Origin: Calliopum simillimum
Lineage: Eukaryota; Arthropoda; Insecta; Diptera; Lauxaniidae
Direction: 5' to 3'
NCBI GenBank assembly: GCA_951812925.1
Contig: OX638369.1
Coordinates: forward strand, 57,426,228 to 57,490,227
Length of the DNA stretch: 64,000 nucleotides
This document shows positions 22,671 to 33,800 of this stretch, in pieces. A program made the position numbers and the translations under genes. The notes beneath the pieces were generated by a model. The model worked only from the letters and a program-made list of their open reading frames with translations. It was not told the origin of the DNA and did no database searches. Position 1 is the stretch's first letter. Each line of letters starts with the position of its first letter.

Positions 22671-22964
22671 TAACTTTCTTCATTATTTTTATCAAAAAGT
22701 CTACAATTATAACAACACTATAAACAGTTGAAACTTCATGTACCCAGCCGAAAAGTATTTTTCCTTTACAGGTTTCCTTTATAAGAAAATTATGGAAAAT
22801 CCAAAGATAGAAGAATAATATCAAAGGTTATTTCCTCAAGTATTTTTGTGTACGAAAGTCTTTCCGTAACGGGATTATAGTCCGTTGTATGTTTTTCAGC
22901 TGGAAAACTTTACTGGAAAATTGTGGAAAAACTATTAGGAAAAGGAAAATTAAAAACCTTTGGT

Positions 22965-23153
22965 AATATTATAGTGCAAGCGTTATTTGAGGTAATGAAA
23001 CTAAATTCGCACCGATACTTCGAATAGTTACTCCAAGATCTGAGCAAACCTAAGCGAATTCGTTCAAGAGAGCGTGCCAAAAGCAAAACTTTTAAAATAC
23101 TGCAGTGTAGGGTATGTATTTTCTGGCCAGGCCAAACATAACACCTTACTAGT
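22965..23153 (-). repeat. GCCACGCCC family repeat, 5'-end fragment
   Basis: On the minus strand the sequence starts with the family end (ACTAGTAAGGTG, then GGCCTGGCC and ATACCCTACACTGCAGTATT) and continues into a module similar to 36260-36330. Truncated. Confidence 0.65.
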
Positions 23154-23510
23154 ATTTTTTCAGTTGTGTCGAACGGTGTATTAATACGTGTAGTATCTTT
23201 GGATGTGTAAAGAAAAATATCTTTGGAGGACTTAACGATTTGCAATATCTCAGGGAAATACCTAAACTTATTAATCTTGTAAAATGTTATTATTTGCAGA
23301 CCTTCGCTGTCGATCAAGTTATAAATATACATATGTACATCGTGCGATACAATCACTGATTAACGAATTAAAACCACAGACGTTTGAGAGAAATGTCTTT
23401 TTATCAATTAGCGGCTACAGATAGATACAGTTCGCTGATATCAGTCAGATAACTTGCAAATGCAAGTAATGCAATCAATCGAACTGTTTAACTAAAAAAC
23501 ACAGATTAAA

Positions 23511-23655
23511 ATGCACAAGTCTATGGAGAAAGGAAATGCAATTTTGTACATGGCCAAGGTGCCACCTATTAGCTACGCCAATATTTTTCATGAGAAATCA
23601 TCGATTTATTATATATGGGTGATTCTCAGATAACTGTACTTTTTGTGTCCTCTGG
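23511..23655 (+). CDS. Possible small coding start, interrupted by a TIR element
   Basis: An ATG at 23511 opens a short frame (MHKSMEKGNAILYMAKVPPI, then SYANIF and HEKSS) in sequence less AT-rich and less repetitive than its surroundings. It runs into the TIR element that begins at about 23613 and stops soon after. I do not recognise the product. It could be a real first exon disrupted by the insertion, or chance. Confidence 0.15.
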
Positions 23656-24396
23656 CGATTTCACCTATACAGCAAGCTTTTTTTTCACAAAAAATTACGC
23701 TATAAGTTAGAAACTATGTTTTTCTAATAGAGCGGATCAATTTTACCACCAAATAATTATTAAATAACTCGGAAACTAGGAATCCAATTGAAAAACGGTA
23801 AATAATGTCTTGTTGATAATAAATTCGGCTGTCTGAATCCACTGACAAAAATTAATTTTACTTGTTGCTGTTAAGTAGATGTCAAAACTGTGATTTTTAC
23901 ACTTTTGAGCAAGGATAACTAATGATACTTTTGTAATAGAAAAAAATCAAGATCAGATTCGTAATTAGGAGATCGTAGTCCACCATAAACGGCTATAAAC
24001 ACAGAGGACAGGAAACCTTAGTTGATCTTTAGGGTGGTAGGGTATGAAAAAAAAATGGACCACTGGAGACATGACACTGTTGCAAAATTAGTCTTGAAGT
24101 GTAAATTTGTCATTATATGCAATATATCTCTCATCAAAACGCTTCAAAACCATAATTTTTCCATACTGTGACTAAAATGTCACAAACGTGGCAATTTCGT
24201 CACAAACGTGGCAGCAAAATTTCTTAATTTCGAACTCAAAGCCGTAAATTCACACTTATAGTTGATCTACTTAAAAGGTGAGTTTTAAGAGTGTGTTTAC
24301 ACAAGATAGCATGAAGAAACTTGCAAAAATCCAAAAAAACTATCTGCCAATTTTACAACTCGAAAAAGCACAGTTATCTAAGAATCGCCCATATAT
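23611..24396. mobile_element. TIR element, about 780 bp
   Basis: Inverted ends of about 30 bp share TATATGGG-GATTCT, then AGATAACTGT-CTTTTT. Flanks ATATAT on both sides suggest a short AT target duplication. The interior has no transposase; it contains a direct repeat CGTCACAAACGTGGCA-like at about 24178-24212. Confidence 0.7.
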
Positions 24397-25247
24397 CTCT
24401 AAGTAATGGGTGAGAAAATTTTAAACTTTCGAATAAATAAGTACACTGCGACTTCAATATTTTGAGGTTTAAGATGAGGTAAGAGTTTTCCGAAAATCAC
24501 ATTCAATTATTAGACATTTTTCTTTGAGTCTTTTGTTAAAGGACTGTTTAATTTGCAGGACTAGGCTTAATTTGAAGTTAGCCTTACAATGGATCTCGTT
24601 TTGCGAAAAGTATAACACCAATAGACAGCTTTTAGACAAAGCATATCAAAATAAGAAGCATCATTCGGTTTGTATGATTTATCCATTTGTCAACTGTAGT
24701 TAAAAATTAAATAAATTTTGCAGGTCATTGAACTAACAAACAATTTTGAACAAAATTTGAACCATAAAATTTAATATACAATTAATTCAATAGGTGAATT
24801 TCGTCCATTAGAATGATGTACATGCCTATAATAAGAAAATTAATAAAATCCGTGCTGTACTTGAGAGCAATTACGAAGTTCCCCCTTGACCTTTCCTTCT
24901 TTTTTTTTTTAACTGAAACACAATTTTAAGCCAATTGTAAGAATTCCCATAATAAAAAATTCTCTAAAATTGTATAAAAGTATGTCAGGTGATGTGAAAA
25001 AGAATAGTTAAAATTGTGATGGTATTCAATATATTAAGGGGGTACATCTCTAATATATTAACGCAATGTTTTTTTCATAAGAAATCATTACTCCGAGCAT
25101 GACCAAATTTCAAACTTATTCAATTTTAACCCTTATCAGGTTTCAAAAAAGTGGAAAAAAAGTTAATATTTTAGAATTCTATGAAATCAATCCGTTTCCA
25201 GAAAAAAGAACTGAGCAGATAATTTTTACTACTTGTATATATGTATA
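24397..25247. other. Unassigned AT-rich stretch
   Basis: No gene or repeat limits could be supported. Confidence 0.3.
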
Positions 25248-26119
25248 CAGTGCTGTGCATAACATTTGCAACCAAAAACACTTGAAACTGAATCACCAAT
25301 TTTCGGCCATTAAAAGAGATGCAAATAAAATACTTGGTATGAGGTTTTATGTCATTTATATTGTTGTTTATAAAACAAAAATAAAAAGTCCATACATCAC
25401 TAATACTAAAACTTAAGTGCAATATAAAAATATATCGGTATTGGCTGTGCAAAACATTAATCTAAATTGAAAAACAATTAATATTTAATGGAATAACCCC
25501 TGTTTTTATAACAGCAGTGCATCTTTTTGGCATGGATGCGATAAAACTATTTTCGAATAAGTGCGAAATGACCTGCTACCGTTTTTTAACTTCATTAAAC
25601 AACTCATCCTGTTTTCTAAATTTTTAATAAGCAATGCATTTTCGTGACTTGACGATTTGATTGGGTTTAGATCTGACGACTCCGCAGGGCATTGATGAAC
25701 ATCAAGATTTTGCCATTTTATCCAATCTTTTACCACTTTCGTCGTGTGCTTAGGGTTGTTATCATGCAGGAATATCCATTTTAGTGGCATTTTCCAAGTT
25801 GCATATGGCATCATAGTATTTTGTAGAATGCCTTTATAATCATTAGACTTCATTATGCCTTCAGCACTTTGAATCGGACCGATTACTTGCGCAGACAAGC
25901 ATCCTCAGACCCTGATACTACAACCTCTAAGCTAGACAGTTCCTCTTATATATTTCGGGCTTAGCCTTTCTCTCCTTGGTCTTCTCACAAGACTTTTACC
26001 ATCTTTTCTGACGAGTTCAAGTTTAATTTATGCGGATAGAGTGGTAACAGTCTTATAAGAAGACCAAGGAGAGAAAGGCTAAGCCCGGAAGGAACTGTCT
26101 AGCATAGAGGTTGTACAAA
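25248..26119 (-). pseudogene. Tc1-like transposase remnant with internal palindrome
   Basis: Tc1-family transposases cut and paste DNA using a DDE triad. On the minus strand: KDGKSLVRRPRRERLSPKYI, stops, then SAQVIGPIQ, GIMKSNDYKGILQNTMMPYA, LKWIFLHDNNPKHTTKVVKD and DVHQCPAESSDLNPI. The second-Asp context (HDNNPKHT) is present; the residue after DLNPI is Lys where the family has the catalytic Glu. The N-terminal DNA-binding part is missing. The 3' end of the element is probably at 25248, next to TA, where the Tc1-type terminus CAGTGCTGTGC lies. Stops, frame changes and the palindrome at 25919-26116 make it dead. Confidence 0.8.
25919..26116. repeat. Palindrome inside the Tc1 remnant
   Basis: Arms of about 70 bp share ACAACCTCTA-GCTAGACAG and CGGGCTTAGCCTTTCTCTCC, then TTGGTCTTCT, in inverted orientation around a 50-bp spacer. 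The arms are transposase coding sequence, so part of the gene was duplicated in reverse. Confidence 0.8.
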
Positions 26120-26745
26120 AGGGGTTATACAAAAATGACACCTTAAACAGGGGAATATTGAGTCAGTACGTACTACAGAAATATTTGCTATACAATTTCA
26201 CTGCTAGTTGCTGAACACTAAACAAGCAAAATTTCATCCCGAAAGCAAAAAAATCTTTAAAATCAGTAAGCACTTCTAACAATCAATATGTTCCAAAATT
26301 CACCCCACTGTAAAACCCTAAAACTACTTTTTGGACAAAACTCGTTCTCACAAGATCATAACACAAGGCTAATTTTCCTAGAGCACATTAACCAATTATA
26401 TCCTGTTTTTATGGGTCTTTTTGACCCGTTTTTCTAAAACTGAGCCACAATGGGTTAAAGAATTTTACAAAATATCCTACAAAAAATTTCACTAAGAGTT
26501 ACAAAAGACGAAAAATTCTTAAAACTTAAGGTAAGCGCGTCAGGGATATAATTAATATGCAATGTGAAAAGTCCTAATTGATTTTAACGATTTTTTTGGT
26601 TTCGGACTTAAATTTCGACCTTTACATGTTTAAAAACAAGTAGTGAAATTTTATAGCAAATATTTCTGTAGTACATACTGACTCAATATGACCCTATTGT
26701 AGGCGCCATTTTTGTACATTTTTAGGAAAAGGGCAAAAATGACCC
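26113..26745. mobile_element. Foldback / TIR element, about 630 bp
   Basis: Arms of about 100 bp (26113-26215 and 26640-26745) share TACAAAAATG, then ATATTGAGTCAGTA, GTACTACAGAAATATTTGCT and ATTTCACT in inverted orientation. No coding sequence recognised. Confidence 0.7.
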
Positions 26746-27757
26746 ACATGTGGGGGTTAAACAGGGTTAAAATTTTTTACAAAAATATTCCCCGCAATAT
26801 CCTGCATAAGTTTGCTGAACACATGATACACTTCAGATGTAAGGATCATATAGTTAAATTCATCGATTTAATACAAGAATGCGGTGGATAAAAAAATTTC
26901 AAAAATCGATTAAAAAAAAATGTGACGAGCTGGAGAAAAACCTCGAGAAACAGGTATTTTTTTTAACGTCTACTTTAAGAATTTTTTTGGATTTTCTCGT
27001 ATGCTTTACAAAAAGCTCGAAATTGTCGAACAGTGTAATCAAGACCAAGACTGCTGTTCTGTTTTGGCCATTAAATAGGGGTGTCATGCTCCTTTTGAAC
27101 ATAAAATCATCTCACGGTACGGAATTTATCTTAAAGTCCGTACTCTACTCATTTTGTGACATAATCTGGACTTAAATGTTTGTAGTATGTAATGTTGGAT
27201 AGCATGTCGATTTTTTTGATTCTTTCCATGGTAACCTCCTTAAGTAAAAGATATTGATTTTTTAAGCGCATGTAAAATGGTACAACAAAGAAAGAATCAA
27301 TGTTAAACTCTTGGACATTTTTTTAAAGTACTTAGTTAACTGTTAAAAGTCACAAGCTATCCGTCATTAAGTATCGCCAAATGTTTGCTCATTGTTAGAC
27401 TCAAAGTACAAAAAAATACCACCCATTGTGTTGCTTCTTGTGGTAGACAGTGGTTGTAAACGCATTTAATTTACCCGATAACGTTGTTTAATTTGAACTT
27501 GATAACTATACTTCGTGGATGTCCTTTTATTTGCAAATTCCATAAAATAAAATATCGATAAAGTGACTTTTTTTTATCGTTTCGAGTAAACATTGGATAA
27601 AATAAGCTTGGGAAATCAAATAGAATTCAAGTACAATATCTCTTACTTGAGTACGGGTAAAATCAGTTAAAAAATATAGCTACATTAATCAAGTGCGGTG
27701 TAATTAATTGTTACTAAATTCCGATATTTAAAATTAAAATTATAAAAAATTTTAAAA
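26746..27757. other. Upstream side of gene A
   Basis: AT-rich, with no recognised repeat. The last few hundred bases should contain the promoter and 5' UTR of the DUF753 gene that starts at 27758; no clear TATA box was found. The frame at 26879-27175 has low-complexity content and no features. Confidence 0.35.
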
Positions 27758-27833
27758 ATGGAAAAGGTTATGCTTTTCACTTGGATCACTCTAATTGTTG
27801 TATTGCATGTGGCAGCGGATATTGATCCAAATG
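27758..27833 (+). CDS. Gene A exon 1: signal peptide
   Basis: Twenty-five codons plus one base: Met, a short charged start, a hydrophobic core (LFTWITLIVVLHV) and a likely cleavage after AA, then DIDPN. The donor is GTAATA. The ATG is preceded by AAAA, a good fly start context. The phase-1 end joins the next exon to give a continuous DPNEFCEKC. Confidence 0.8.
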
Positions 27834-30800
27834 GTAATAACAATGATGCCTATTGGACAAAATTTAAATTTTTTTCTTCGTAAATTTAAGGAAGTTTAGA
27901 AACTTACAAGTTAAAGTCAAACAAATTGGAAGTTTTATGATGTTTTAATTTAAGATCTTAACTATGATATTCATACGTATATGGGCATATCCGAAAATAA
28001 TATCCTCTTTTATGAGCCAGGTTTTAAGAATAATTTTTTTTTTCATGTTCAATAATAAATATGCTGGAATATATTCCCAGACGTATAAAATTACATTTCT
28101 AATAGGTGAACAAAAAAATTTGGACCCGAAAGGGTGTCAGGAGGTCGTTTTATCTAAAAATTTTGAGAAAATAGAGATTTCCGATAATATACGGGTGAGC
28201 ACATATTTCAGAAGTAGTAGGTAGATATGTTACAGGGCTCCTTTCCAAATAGTCTGGAGTAAAATTCAGAAAAATCGTATGTGGGTCGTGGCGACAGAAT
28301 GTGCTAAAACTCCGAAAAAATTTAAGCAAATTCCTTGACGAAAAATAAATCGACTTTGTTTATGATGTTTTTTTGATTTAATTTTTAAAAATACCTAACT
28401 AGAAATCACTAGGTGCCAGATCCGGAAAATATGGTGCTGGGCAAATTTCTCCGACCCCAGAGCCCCAGAGACCGCAATAAAGCTTCATGTTATTTCAGCA
28501 GTGTGAGCTGGCGCAGTACGTATATCATGAGTTAAAAAGTAACGACGCAGTGCCTTATTTTTGGTTTTCCAACATATTATCGTAAACTTTAGGTAAACAG
28601 TTTTCTGTAAATCATTTTGCAGTTACTGTCTGTCCAATGTACAGGAGAATAGCAGTTACAAGTTTTGATCTGTTGAAGTAAATAGACATAATCTTTTTTG
28701 TTGCTGATCTTATGTTGACTTGATTTAATAGCAGAATTTTCTCATTCTGGGCTCCATACCATGGACTGCAGTTGTCCGGGTCGTACTTATAAAACCAAGC
28801 TTTATCACCTGTTTGTTTTAGAAATATTAGCCAAGCAGCCTCTTTTTTGATATTATTTAATCAATCGAAAAATATCGTAAAATAATCGCAATAATTTCTT
28901 CTGTCAATCGTGGATCTTCGTCAACTTTAGCCTTGATCAGGGCCACATTTCTCGCATCGGACGACAATTTTCGCCACTCTTCTTGTTGCTCGTTCTCTAC
29001 AGGAAAATGTTCAGTTTGGAATCTTTGAAACAACTTTGAGGCAGTGTGAACAGATAGTGCATTCGTTCCATATGCAGTATGCCATTTTTGAAAATTTGCA
29101 TTGGCTCATTACGAATTTATTGCTTGGTGGTGGTGAAATGTCTTTCGACTTTCATCAATTATTTTACGTTTTTCATCTCCATTGCTAGTAGACGGAGAGC
29201 CAGCGCTTGGCTGACCCTCCTCATAGTATCAAAGCTGAATTTTTTCGTGCGTGTTCTCCCAATAGTAGGTATGAACTTCTGTTCTAGTGAATTCCTGAGA
29301 GGTGGTGCCTACGTGAGATATCGGGCGCAAAAGGTCGAGAAAAACAGTTTTTTGCAAATATCTCGCTAACGGTTATATCTACAAAAAAATAACTATTTTA
29401 TAGTTTCAAAGTATGCACCAAAATTCGAGACCAATTTCACTGTCGTTCAAAAAGTTATTCAGGCACAAAGGTCGAGAAAATTAGTATCTCGATTACGCTT
29501 ATTTCTACAAAAAAATGGTGCTCCACAATTTTGTAGCTCAGAAAATTTCATATCAAAAAGTGGGGCAAATTATTTTCGTACGACCCACAGCATGCAAGTG
29601 TACATAGTAACATGAGTGTTGATTTTCAAAGTAATATAACTACGCCTACGTCATAGTATCATGGCAGAATTTTTTTGTGGGTATTCTTCTAATAAGGAAT
29701 TCTATCTTTTGTTTACGCCAAATCGTGAGGGGTGGTGCCTTCGCGAAATATCGGGTGCAAAAAGTAGAGAAAATCTGTTTTTTGAAAGTTGATTTTGAAA
29801 TTACTGTAACTATGCCTACGTCATGGTATCATGGCTGCATTTTTTTGTGGGTATTCTTCCAATAGTGGGTACTGACTTTTGTTTTAGTCAAACCGTGAGA
29901 GGTGGTGCCTTCGTGAGATATCGGGTGCGAAAGTTAGAGAAAATCAGTTTTTTTAAAATTGATTTTGTAAGTACTGTAAATATGCCTACGTCATGGTATC
30001 ATGGCTGCATTTTTTTGTGGGTATTCTTCCAATAGTGGGTACTGACTTTTGTTTTAGTCAAACCATTAGCGGTGGTGCCTTCGTGAGATATCGGGTGCGA
30101 AAGGTAGAGAAAATTAGTTTTTCGAAAGTTGATTTTAAAATTACTATAACTATGATCGATATCTCGCAAAGGCACCACCTCTCACGGTTTGACTAAAACA
30201 AAAGTTGGTACCCACTACTGGAAAAATGCCCACAAAAAAATTCAACCATGATACTATGACGTAGGCGAAGTTATAGTACTTTGAAAATCAACACTCATAT
30301 TACTATGTACACTTGTTTGCGGAAAATGTTGTTGAGCTACAAAATGTTGGAGCACCATTTTTTTGTAGAAATAAGCGTAATCGAGATAGTAATTTTCTCG
30401 ACCTTTGTGCCTGAATAACTTTTTGAACGACAGTGAAATTGGTCTCGAATTTTGGTGCATACTTTGAAACTATAAAATAGACCGACTAAATGAAAAAAAA
30501 TTATGGGTTTTATATGTTGGATCGGAAGGTCCAATTTCACTGGACCATATTTCCTAAACTATAGGTTGTGCGAAACAATTTGCAGCACTTTTCGATATGA
30601 AATTTAATGAGCTACAAAATTGTGGAAGTTATTTTTTTGTAGATATTACCGTTAGCGAAATATTTGCAAGAAACTGTTTTTGTCGACCTTTTGCGCCCGA
30701 TATCACACGTAGGCACCACCTCTCAGGAATTCACTAGAACAGAAGTTCATACCTACTATTGGAAGAACACTCACAAAAAAATTCAGCTTTGATACTATGA

Positions 30801-33800
30801 GGAGGGTCAGCCAAGCGCTGGCTCTTAGTCTACAGCATTTTTTTTGAAACTTAAAATGAAATGAGGAGTGATTTTTCAAAAGGGCGTATTTTCATTTCCG
30901 ACCTCGAACAAACCGTCGAAGGAACTTTCAATATTTTTTATATGGCCAAGGCTATATAGGTGCTTACACAACATGTCTGTACGCAGCAGCTTAAATTTCC
31001 AAATAGTGAAATTGAAGTGAAATAAGAGTGAAAACAAAAGGGCTTACATCCAAATGTTTCACAACAAAAGGCCGCATTTCCATAAGTTTCTTACTTTTTC
31101 CATACAAAATTGTTAGAACAAAAGTTTTAAGGGGACTTGAATCTTTGGTCAACTCACTATAACCCTGCAGACATTAAAAAAATAAGTTACTGTAAACAGC
31201 CCCTAAAAGTTTTTCTCATTACTGAAAATGTATTTAACATGGAAACACGCCCTTTTGAAAAAAAAAACTCCTCAAATATCGTTAGGCAATTGTGTGTTCT
31301 CTTTCAACTCACAAAAAAATTAAAACATAAAGCTTCCAGGTGGTAGCATACGTATGTTTTTATACCCTACACCCAGGATATATTCACTTTGTCCTTCCGT
31401 TTGAAATGCAGAGAAGGAGGCGTGGCAGATATAGAAAAGTATATATTTTCTTCATCAGCGTCACCACCTGAGTCGGTATACCCCTGTCCGGCAGGCCGGC
31501 TGGTTGGGTGTCTGTGCGTAAAAATACATTTTTTAGGAAAACTGACCTAGATAATTTAATGAAATTTGGTACACTGCCTCCGTCGTCAAAGTTAGCTCGA
31601 CTTATTGAGCGAATATAATTTTTGACCAGGCCAAAGGTATCACCCTTACTAGTTTACCCTTCGTAAGGCTTGAACCTAAAGGCTTTAGAAGCCACTGTGA
31701 AATATTTGATTGATCTAAGAATACTGCTGAAAGTTTTTCAAGATTGTTAAAAGCATTTGTCCCAGAGATTTAAATTAAGTGCTTCCAAGGGGTGGAAAAT
31801 TCTGACACAGTTGATGTCACAAATTCTCCTCTTCGTAGTCATCACACCAGCGACATCTACTATGAGTTGAAATGACCATTCTATGAGCATGATAATCGAT
31901 AAGACATTAACCAGTGATGACTCCCACAACAATTCTACAATTGTTACGACATAAAAGTGATGAACAAAATTAGTCTTGGTTTTGCGTCTTGTTCTTGGTC
32001 TTGGTAATTTTGCGAGACCAAGACCATAACCAAGACGCTGATATTTTTGCAAGACCAAGACCAAGACTGCTATGGTCTTGGTTGTCTTGCTCACGATAAT
32101 CGGCAAGACCAAGAGTGCTTTTCAGTCTTGGTAATTTATAGTTAAAAGGTGTTTCACGCCCGTTTCGAAGATAAAATCTTCTCTCAATTTGAATTTTGAC
32201 ACCTTAAAACCCAACTGCTTTGGAAAAATATGGTTTTGAAACTTTGAATACTCAATATCTCTAGAAATTTTTTCAAGACCAAGACCAAGACCGAGACCAA
32301 AACTTAATAAGCAAGATCAAGACTCAATATCAAAACCAAGACCAAGACTCAATGTGCATCATCACTAGTTTTAACTTTACAGGAAGTTGGCCAAAAAGTT
32401 TTGGTTATTTTAATAGTTAATCTATTTTAGATAAGCCTTACAGTAAAGCGATTTGTGTGTATGTATAACATTTTATTGCTGTAAAGGAAGTGATACGCTT
32501 AATGGTTCCCCTTTGAAGAGAACACTCGTTTCTACCTGTTCGTCAGCAATTTCGTTACCCTTTATGCCGTACTGAAAATGAAATATGTTAGGATTAAACT
32601 TTATTTGCTTCTGTCAACTTTTTTAACTTGTTTTGCAACAGTATTGTCTGCCACAATTGCGGAAATAACTGCATTAGCAACTCAAGTGGGAAATAACTTG
32701 TTTTGTTTCTATCAGCAAAAATGTTCACCAACCCCCATTAATTTTTCCTCTCCAATACTTCTTTCAAACATACTGCCCCATTTGTTTCACTCCTTAAGGG
32801 GGACCCCATACAAAATTTTAATAAAAACATTAAACAAATTTTTCACCGACCCCAATAATTTTTCCTTCAAAACATTTTTCTTGAACATACTATTCTCTTT
32901 TTTCCACCCCTTAAGAGGCCTCCCATACAAGATTTAAAAATACCTACTATACAAAATTTATTATTTCTATCTAAATTTTGTATTTTGAAGAAAAAAAATT
33001 AATGGGGGTCTGCGATTATTTTTTCCTTTTTGTAGTGGCGCCTCCTTAAGGGATGGAAAAAATGGGGTCGTATGTTTGAAAGATATGTTGGAGGAACTTT
33101 ATGGGGGTCGGTGAACATTTTTACTCTCTCCCGGTAACTAGGAATATTTTAGTGCTCTTTCACTCTCTTTTTTGTTAACTAAAAAATTTAAATGAAATGA
33201 TGAGTATAATCATTGATAAAAATACCAATTTAGTTTTGAGAAATTTTATAAACAAATAATTAAGAAATTTTTTTTTTCTTTTTTTATAAAAATTTTCTTA
33301 AAAAAGTAAAACTTTTAAAAAAACAATTTGGTCGACTATAGGCGGAGTTATGAGAATTTTAAAAAAACTAATTAATGTCATTTTTGCAGGTTTTTCAGTT
33401 TCTTAAAAATTTATATCTCTAAAACAGCCTGTTAAAAAAAAATTTTAAAAAATCAACTACATAGTTCCACCAGACAAAAAAGTTTCAAAAAAATCGGTGT
33501 TGCAAAAGCCAAATGCTATCCGGTTACGTATGTAATACCCCATATAAATGAGTATGGGAAGTTTCACGTCAACTGTCAAAATTTTCGTTTTTTTAAAAGC
33601 TTTCGCAAGCCGATTAGTGTTTTAAAAAATTTCAATATAGTGACTTTGTAACCGAAAGAGAGCGTTCAAATTATTTTTTTCAACATTTTGGGGGTTTTCG
33701 GCGTCGCTGATCATGAATCTGCAGTCAGAATATGAAAATTATTAAAACCAAGATAGCGGATTCAAAAAATTAGGAAAATCCTTATTTTGTTAAAAGTCGA

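Noticed and set aside
22910..23356. 148-codon minus-strand open frame
   Set aside because: It runs through the end of a GCCACGCCC-family repeat and fragments of the TTTTCC foldback, so it is a by-product of repeats.
29677..30196. Repeated plus-strand frames beginning MVSWLHFFVGILP
   Set aside because: Identical because of the 170-bp tandem unit; no coding evidence.
32578..32937. Frame starting with a signal-peptide-like stretch inside gene A intron 1
   Set aside because: No donor in phase 1 to join the next exon, and the frame soon enters a foldback element. The exon at 27758-27833 fits better.
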